28,132 bases of DNA from Schoenoplectus triqueter (Eukaryota > Streptophyta > Magnoliopsida > Poales > Cyperaceae). The DNA is taken from NCBI GenBank assembly GCA_964058805.1, contig CAXKVV010001659.1, forward strand, positions 1 through 28,132, given 5' to 3'. The translations under genes and the position numbers were made by a program. Below, one piece after another: positions 23,439 through 28,132 of this stretch. The stretch's first letter is position 1. Every line of letters begins with the position of its first letter. The notes beneath the pieces are model-generated. The model was given only the letters and a program-made list of their open reading frames with translations, was not told the DNA's origin and searched no databases.

Positions 23439-23842
23439 GAATTAGACTATTGTGAAAACGTTTGCATTTCAAGTCCAAGTACATACGGCTCAAATTTTAT
23501 CGTAACACGTCCGAAATTCAAAATTATCATTCTCATTAAATTCTTTATACCAAAATATTTGGGATACAAAATTTTAGGGTATTTTGAGTTTTCTAAATAT
23601 TTGTTTTGGATTTTTGAAATTAGCAACAATGATTCAATATTTTAATATTATTTTAGTGCTGATTTTCAAAAATTCAAAATAAATACTTAGAAAATTCGAA
23701 ATATCCCAAATTTTTTTATCCCTTAATATTTTGATATGAAGAATTTAATGAGAATGATAATTTTAAATTTCGGATGTGTTACGATAAAATTTAAGCCGTA
23801 TGCACTTAAATTCGAAATGTAAATGTTTTCATTAGTCTGAAT
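23439..23842. mobile_element. Fold-back element / long-TIR MITE-like inverted repeat
   Basis: Two arms of about 185 bp (23439-23624 and 23658-23842) are imperfect reverse complements, roughly 80-85% identical by eye, around a 33-nt spacer (23625-23657). The outer ends pair TTAGACTA with TAGTCTGA-type sequence. The best blocks are a 26-bp uninterrupted match (left about 23520-23546) and a 17-bp match (left AAATTTTATCGTAACAC). The element codes for nothing: the 60-codon minus frame in the left arm is low-complexity. Flanking TA runs fit a TA target-site duplication as in mariner-like MITEs, but the TA microsatellite hides the true duplication, and the ends are not the usual Stowaway CTCCCTCC. 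Alternatives are a fold-back transposon or a tail-to-tail duplication. A transcript would form a long hairpin that could feed small-RNA production (inference). Confidence 0.85.
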
Positions 23843-23853
23843 ATATATATATT
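23841..23853. repeat. (AT)n microsatellite at right end of the fold-back element
   Basis: ATATATATATATT follows the right arm and mirrors the TA run on the left side. Confidence 0.85.
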
Positions 23854-24084
23854 AAAAGTACCTATATCATGTCGAGTGCAGTATTTTATCCATATCCAAC
23901 ATCGAAATGATGGAATGGTTCTCATGCAAAGTTTCTTTCTTCCGGAATAATGCAGCACCAGGAAAAAAAAAAGTGTTCTCATTATTGCTTTAAACCCACA
24001 CCTAAACTAATCACCTCTACAAAGATCTGACGGTTAATAATAGATATAAGAAAAACAGTTGAAAAGGTGAAATTTTTTTATAAA
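23854..24084. other. AT-rich DNA, no gene seen
   Basis: This AT-rich stretch includes an A10 run near 23964-23973. I see no coding region or repeat in it. Confidence 0.5.
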
Positions 24085-24300
24085 GGGTGATTTGGCGAGT
24101 GGTGACTGCCACCCAACAAGGTTTGAACTTTGTAGAGCATCTTGGACCATGTCCGATTCTGTGGCTTTGGACCTTTGGTGCACGAATTCGTGGGCCCACA
24201 CCATAGTACTACTTCCACAAAGTAGTCGCTTTCGTTCTTTGCACCGTTTTAATTTTCGTACCGGTCTCAAGCATGGTTTTCCATCAAAGGTAGTTTCGAT
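24085..24300 (+). other. GC-richer patch, possible SINE-like or gene-fragment relic
   Basis: About 215 bp are visibly richer in G and C than the DNA on both sides. TGGCGAGTGG (24093-24102) resembles a polymerase III A box and GGTTTGAACTT (24120-24130) resembles a B box, as in tRNA-derived SINEs. The gap of 17 nt is shorter than usual and no A-tail or target duplication is evident, so the SINE reading is weak. Overlapping frames on both strands (24092-24307 plus, 24034-24315 minus) show no known domain. A captured gene fragment is an alternative. Confidence 0.3.
24190..24199. promoter_or_regulatory. GTGGGCCCAC palindrome, TCP-type motif
   Basis: This 10-bp perfect palindrome contains both GTGGNCCC and GGNCCCAC, the core sequences known for plant TCP transcription factors. 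It lies in the GC-richer patch with no gene nearby, so function is doubtful. Confidence 0.3.
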
Positions 24301-24670
24301 GAAATAATGAGTCAAAATAATTATTAATTAAAAGTTTTAAAATAATAACTAAATGAATTTTTAATTAGTTTAGTAAAATAACTACTTTTTAATATTTTTG
24401 GAAAATATTTTTTCTGACAAATATAAAATAGCTAAATTAGAATACCCGACCCACCCAAATAAATTATTATCTTTTAACGTGTAGCACGTAGTTTAAATCA
24501 AGTACAAATTTAAAAATAATTCAGCATACTATCAGTGCTTGGTAAATAGATGAAGTAATTTGTGTAAAAAGTGTTGAAAGAAAGAAAATTTGATGACATA
24601 ACTTTAAAGACTATATAATGGAGTTGCTTTAACTTTATGCTACCTTAAATAACTTACGTTTGATACTTTA

Positions 24671-24688
24671 AAGCATTTTAAAATGCTT
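24671..24688. repeat. Perfect 18-bp palindrome
   Basis: AAGCATTTTAAAATGCTT reads the same on both strands. The flanks (CTTTA and AAAG) nearly extend the symmetry. Confidence 0.9.
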
Positions 24689-25179
24689 AAAGCACTTCTA
24701 CTACACCTATCAAATGGGACAAAAATGTTTTCTTAGTAAATGATGAATTCAATGATATTGACATGGTGGATAGAAAAATTGACGGATGAAAGGCTGAGAC
24801 GAGCGCTATTTTTTTTTTTCTATTTCAAAATGATATATTTATAATTGTTATTAATTATTAAAACTTGGTCCGTAAATAACTGAAAGGATCCAGTTTCACA
24901 TGCATTTTTTTTTCTTTCCGTTACTCCGTCTATATGTGAACTCAATTATATTTTAAAACAATTTATATTCATAATGTGTAATATTTTATGTAAGAAAAAC
25001 TGTCCATCCATAATTTTTTTCCTCATTTCTCGTCTATCTTTATAGAAATTGACTTGTATAAATAATTCTCTCTCCTGATATATAAAGACCCCAATATGAT
25101 GAGTCTAATTTATTTTATCAATTTCATAATTTATTATAGTTACAATTTGTTATAAATATGCACTACTTGATCAGAAACA

Positions 25180-25227
25180 AAATCAACGGCATTTATTTAT
25201 TTATTTCAGAAATCAACGGCATTTATT
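25180..25227. repeat. Short direct duplication, 30-bp spacing
   Basis: AAATCAACGGCATTTATT occurs at 25180-25197 and again at 25210-25227, separated by TTATTT-type filler. It looks like a replication-slippage duplication. Confidence 0.85.
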
Positions 25228-25736
25228 ATTTGCAATTTAGCTCTTCAATTGATGATGTTCAGCTACATTTAAAGATTTCAACTACTGTGGCGTTTCTATC
25301 ATTATTTCATCAGTGGTGCTCTTATGTTTTTTTTTTCAAGTAAACCTCATACGTTAGGTGATCATCGTACTTTTTATTTAAGAAAGAAATCAATGCTCCA
25401 AATTCACAAAAAAAAAATCAGATGAAATAAGCTTGTTATGAAATGTGCATCCCAGCAAACAAGAACAACGATAATATGCATAGAAGATCCAAAATAATTA
25501 GTAGAGAAGAAAGTGAATCATGCGACCATATAAACAAAACTTGTTAACTTAGTTCACCAACCAGTACCTTTCTTTACATCACATCCCTTATAGCTCATTT
25601 TTTTTTGTTTTGAGGAAAATAAGTGTCTGACTGTGGTAATTCGTCGGATTAATTAGATGAGAATTTTATTTTTTTGGGAATCCAGATTAGATGAGATTTA
25701 AGGTGACAAATGTTACTTCTTTTCCATATGCAACTT

Positions 25737-25823
25737 GAGGGTTCCGCTCCTCTATAGCACTGTATGTGTGCAGTAACTGTTCGAATTTATAATGATCGTC
25801 AGATTTGGACCACAGGTAAAATA
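25737..25823. repeat. Short interspersed repeat, copy B, left part
   Basis: The sequence GAGGGTTCCGCTCCTCTATAG, then CAGTAACTGTTCGAATTTAT and GATCGTCAGATTTGGACC, aligns with copy A at 22537. The hairpin of copy A is decayed here. The repeat is interrupted at 25823 by the LINE and continues at 27847. Confidence 0.6.
25810..25823. repeat. 14-bp target-site duplication, LINE 3' side
   Basis: CCACAGGTAAAATA is identical to 27833-27846 at the other end of the LINE. It sits directly next to the LINE's A-tail (read as T on this strand), as target-primed reverse transcription leaves it. Confidence 0.92.
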
Positions 25824-25844
25824 TAATTTTTTTGAGAAAAAGAT

Positions 25845-25859
25845 GAGGGTCTAGCCCTC
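25845..25859 (-). repeat. LINE 3'-terminal stem-loop
   Basis: GAGGG and CCCTC form a 5-bp stem with a 5-nt loop about 12 nt before the A-tail. Short 3'-terminal hairpins of this kind are known in LINEs and can serve as the reverse transcriptase's recognition site; that role here is inference. Confidence 0.6.
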
Positions 25860-25876
25860 AAATTTTCATTAAATGG

Positions 25877-25893
25877 GATCACAAATTGTGATC
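25877..25893 (-). repeat. Inverted repeat in LINE 3' region
   Basis: GATCACAA and TTGTGATC are perfect 8-bp complements around a single A, just upstream of the terminal stem-loop on the LINE strand. Confidence 0.75.
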
Positions 25894-26256
25894 AGTAATG
25901 TGCATAAATGAGACAAACGGAAAAACATAGAGAACACAAGAATTAATAACCATACAAAATATTGCAAGGAACAAGCAACTACGAGCCTCCGGTTCAGCAG
26001 CTGCTTTCCAGCTACTTGTTATTGGGCACTTTTGATTTATTGTGTACCTGCAGTATCGGTACCAGAAAACCCCGAACAGCTCCAGATGGTCGCTGAATAT
26101 CGCTTCAGCCCTGCCCAGCACTGCAGCAGAAACCTGATGTGTACCCAGCTGGGTCGTGACCAGTTGGTACCGGATGGAAGCAGCATAATCCAATGCAGCC
26201 CTGGTTAGCTGTAGGAGCATAGATGAAAAGATGTGCTCCAGAGTCTTTATGTTTTT

Positions 26257-27790
26257 TCAGAATGTTGATGGCTGTTGATGTTGTTCCCATGGGTGAATGT
26301 GTGGGGCCGAAGTAGGCGTGGCTTCTTTCCACCGTGGCTCTTGATCACTCACCCACTGCCACATCCATTTGACTAGTAGAGTTGCGTTGGCGTTGTTCAT
26401 GTCCCTAACACCCAATCCCCCCAGTTTCTTGGATCTTGTAACGAGGTTCCAGTTTGCTAAAGGCATTGACCTGCTGTTCGGTTGGTTTCTCTTGTGCCCG
26501 TGCTAGAGAAATTGGCGACGAATCTGGTCGATCTTCTTGATGACTCCTTTAGGAAGTAAGAATGAGCTCATAAAGAATATTGTGATAGACGAGATAACCG
26601 AGTCGAGAAGTGTATGTCTTCCTCTGATTGATAAATTCTTCGCTTTCTATCCTGGCAATCTGGATTGTATGTTATCTAATAGCGGTTGAAAAGCAGCGGC
26701 AGGTAGTCTCTTATTGGATAGTGGCAAACCAAGGTATCTTATCAGGAATTTGGACGCTGTGCAATGTATTATTTGTGCTAATCCGTGTATCTTAAGGTCA
26801 GGGTCCACAATCATCAATAGTTCTGATTTATGGAAGTTGACAGAGAGGCCCGATAATCTCTGAAAGATATGTAATGTGAGTTGTAGGATTTTGAATCGCG
26901 ATACCATTTGTTTGAGAAATATCATGGTGTCATCTGCATAGAGGAGGCATGTTCTACATCCCGGGAATGGCGCTTGTAGGAGGTCGAGTTGATTTAGTCT
27001 GGTTACCCATCTGACAAGAAAATCTATTGCCATGTTGAATAGATAAGGCGAGATCGGATCTCCTTGTCTTACTCCACGTCTGAGTGTGATCTGTCTACCA
27101 GCCACCCCATTTAGAATGACTTGTGAGTTGCCCTGTAGGACGAGAAATCTAATCCAATGGCGCCAGTTCGGTGGGAAGTGCAAAGCTTGCAAGCATCTCA
27201 TCAGGAAGGCCCACTCAATGGAGTCGAATGCTTTGTTAAGATCTGCTTTAAACAACGCCATTTGAAATTTATCCATTGCAGCTGCTGTAATTACCTCTTG
27301 TGCATAGTGGAACCCATGCAGAATGCTCCTACCCTTCATAAATCCAGTTTGGGTTTCGGTGAGAAAGTGAGCCATATGCGGTCGAATTATATTTGCCAAG
27401 ATTTTAGATAGTATTTTCTGGATGCCATTTATCACACTTATAGGTCTAAAGTCCTTCGGTGACTTTGGGTTCTGTTTTTTTGGGACTAGTATGATGTATG
27501 AATTATTTAGCGGGTGTAGAGTCCTCTCAGGGTGGGCCAGTGCCTGTGTGAGAACAGCAAATATGTCCAGTATGAGTAGGTCTTGGACCTGCTGTTTTGT
27601 TATGCGGCCAATAATGATTGATCACCCCTCTAATTTCTTCCTCCATAAGCGGTGCTTGTAAATTCTCCCAGATATCGTTTTGTGGTGGCTGTTGATATAA
27701 CTGTGAGAAGTGAAAATTAGTGTCGGAACCTTGAGACTGGCCTATAATTAAGTGATTGGAAGTAGCTGCGCAGTATGTCCGCCTTACTAC
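26257..27790 (-). pseudogene. LINE ORF2 reverse transcriptase, broken
   Basis: The long open stretch runs from after an in-frame TGA (27622-27624) down to a TAG at 26647-26649. Its first Met is at 27435, giving 262 codons. Counting from that Met, motif A KADLNKAFD is at residues 63-71 (Asp65 catalytic), RQGDPISPYLF at 123-133, YADD at 166-169 (Asp168, Asp169 catalytic) and YLGLPL at 234-239. The catalytic triad is intact. Upstream of the Met the same frame holds a PKK and RPIS block typical of L1 ORF2. Beyond the first TAG the same frame resumes, meets a second TAG at 26503-26505, and then gives a GGLGV-D--N-A-L-KW-W block like the downstream region of plant L1 ORF2, ending at 26257. Both TAGs stand where this family usually has Trp. 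Near 27585-27600 an AGP motif is followed too soon by the PKK block and in another frame, so about 20 residues and the frame were lost. Upstream coding relics reach about 27790. It cannot make a functional protein. Confidence 0.9.
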
Positions 27791-27832
27791 TATGATCGTT
27801 GTACGACTGAGTCAATAATTGCCACCCGCATT

Positions 27833-27846
27833 CCACAGGTAAAATA
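27833..27846. repeat. 14-bp target-site duplication, LINE 5' side
   Basis: CCACAGGTAAAATA exactly repeats 25810-25823. It marks the truncated 5' end of the LINE at 27832. Confidence 0.92.
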
Positions 27847-27880
27847 ATTATATCGATATTTTTTAGATTCACGGAAGAAC
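27847..27880. repeat. Short interspersed repeat, copy B, right part
   Basis: This is the continuation of copy B after the LINE. ATTATATCGATATTTTTTAG followed by ATTCACGGA aligns with AACATTGATGGTTGAATTCACGGA of copy A (to 22664), supporting one interrupted repeat. Confidence 0.5.
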
Positions 27881-28132
27881 AATTTAAACAATTATTTTAC
27901 GCACAGATATGTATTCCAACTTGAAGTGCATACATATTTTTCTAATGTATAATTCAATGAAAAGATAAGGTTGCGCGTGCAAGCCTTAAAGATCTCAACT
28001 GATTATCTCATTTTTGGTCTCGCCGAGAGAGTGAATGCTCTGGTCTCCGGCTCCCCTTCGCCTTTTATAATAAAAAAACAAGATGTTGCTCAAACATATA
28101 TAAAAATGAAGAAAGAATAATTTAACTGTACA
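27881..28132. other. AT-rich DNA with a GC-richer island, no gene seen
   Basis: The final 250 bp include a moderately GC-rich stretch at about 28010-28065 (GGTCTCGCCGAGAGAG and CTCCGGCTCCCC) inside AT-rich sequence. I see no reading frame, RNA gene or repeat that can be supported. Confidence 0.5.

Larger units (their letters stand above)
24301..25736. other. AT-rich DNA, no gene seen
   Basis: About 1.4 kb with homopolymer runs (long T-runs near 24810, 24905 and 25328; an A-run near 25410). It contains an 18-bp palindrome at 24671 and a small 30-bp-spaced duplication at 25180. A 61-codon plus frame at 25158-25343 begins just before that duplication and has no recognisable domain. No RNA gene is seen. 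Confidence 0.6.
25824..26256 (-). other. LINE 3' end and untranslated region
   Basis: About 430 bp lie between the last conserved coding block and the A-tail. Two minus frames here (25879-26220, 26105-26332) match no domain I know and overlap each other, so I treat the region as 3' end sequence, though part may be decayed ORF2 C-terminus. The element ends ...GAGGGCTAGACCCTC...TTTTTCTCAAAAAAA on its own strand. Confidence 0.7.
25824..27832 (-). mobile_element. 5'-truncated L1-type LINE, decayed
   Basis: This is a non-LTR retrotransposon copy of about 2.0 kb. Its ends are fixed by a perfect 14-bp target-site duplication and by a short A-tail (T-run 25827-25833 on the plus strand). It keeps most of the reverse transcriptase, a following conserved block, and a 3' untranslated region. 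ORF1, the endonuclease and the first part of ORF2 are missing, the usual outcome of incomplete reverse transcription. The coding part has frameshifts and nonsense codons. It inserted into interspersed repeat copy B. The wording of the reverse transcriptase resembles plant L1 copies, but I cannot assign a family. Confidence 0.93.

Noticed and set aside
24034..24315. A 93-codon minus frame and a 71-codon plus frame over the same DNA
   Set aside because: They are antisense overlaps in a short GC-richer patch with no known domain; neither is favoured.
25158..25343. A 61-codon plus-strand frame
   Set aside because: It contains a small direct duplication and AT-rich filler, with no domain or homologous feel.
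27157..27661. Two plus-strand frames of 84 and 79 codons
   Set aside because: They are antisense shadows of the LINE reverse transcriptase.

Overview
The window looks like repeat-rich nuclear DNA of a flowering plant. Three things suggest this: a long nucleosome-sized satellite array with higher-order structure, a decayed L1-type LINE whose reverse transcriptase reads like plant copies (perhaps monocot, low confidence), and AT-rich gene-poor flanking DNA. I found no intact protein-coding gene, rRNA, tRNA or CRISPR. Most open frames are by-products of satellite sequence.

Layout. (1) 1-17349: satellite A, AT-rich, monomer 183-184 bp, organised as a higher-order repeat of 18 divergent monomers with a 3247-bp period. 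Five full units and the start of a sixth are present. Units 1-4 appear identical by eye, unit 5 carries seven private differences, and unit 6 returns to the unit 1-4 type. The array starts before the window. (2) 17350-22017: satellite B, a GC-richer 58-bp tandem repeat with a GGTACC core. It runs in one orientation to about 20582 and in the opposite orientation from there to 22017. One strand of its consensus has no stop codon in any frame, which explains the many long but spurious open frames. (3) 22018-28132: AT-rich non-satellite DNA with dispersed, decayed elements. These are a degenerate TTCGA-rich stretch, two copies of a short interspersed repeat (copy A with a perfect 10-bp hairpin), a 404-bp fold-back element sitting in a TA microsatellite, a GC-richer patch that may be SINE-related, and a 5'-truncated LINE on the minus strand (25824-27832).

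The LINE is the best resolved element. A perfect 14-bp target-site duplication (25810-25823 and 27833-27846) fixes both ends. Removing it joins two halves of a sequence that aligns with the interspersed repeat copy at 22537-22664, so the LINE landed inside an older repeat. Its reverse transcriptase keeps the catalytic aspartates but has two in-frame TAG codons, a deletion/frameshift and a lost 5' end, so it is dead.

The whole resembles the edge of a centromeric or other heterochromatic array. A homogenised higher-order satellite meets a second, internally inverted satellite and then a transposon-littered flank. The centromere assignment is inference from monomer size and higher-order structure only.
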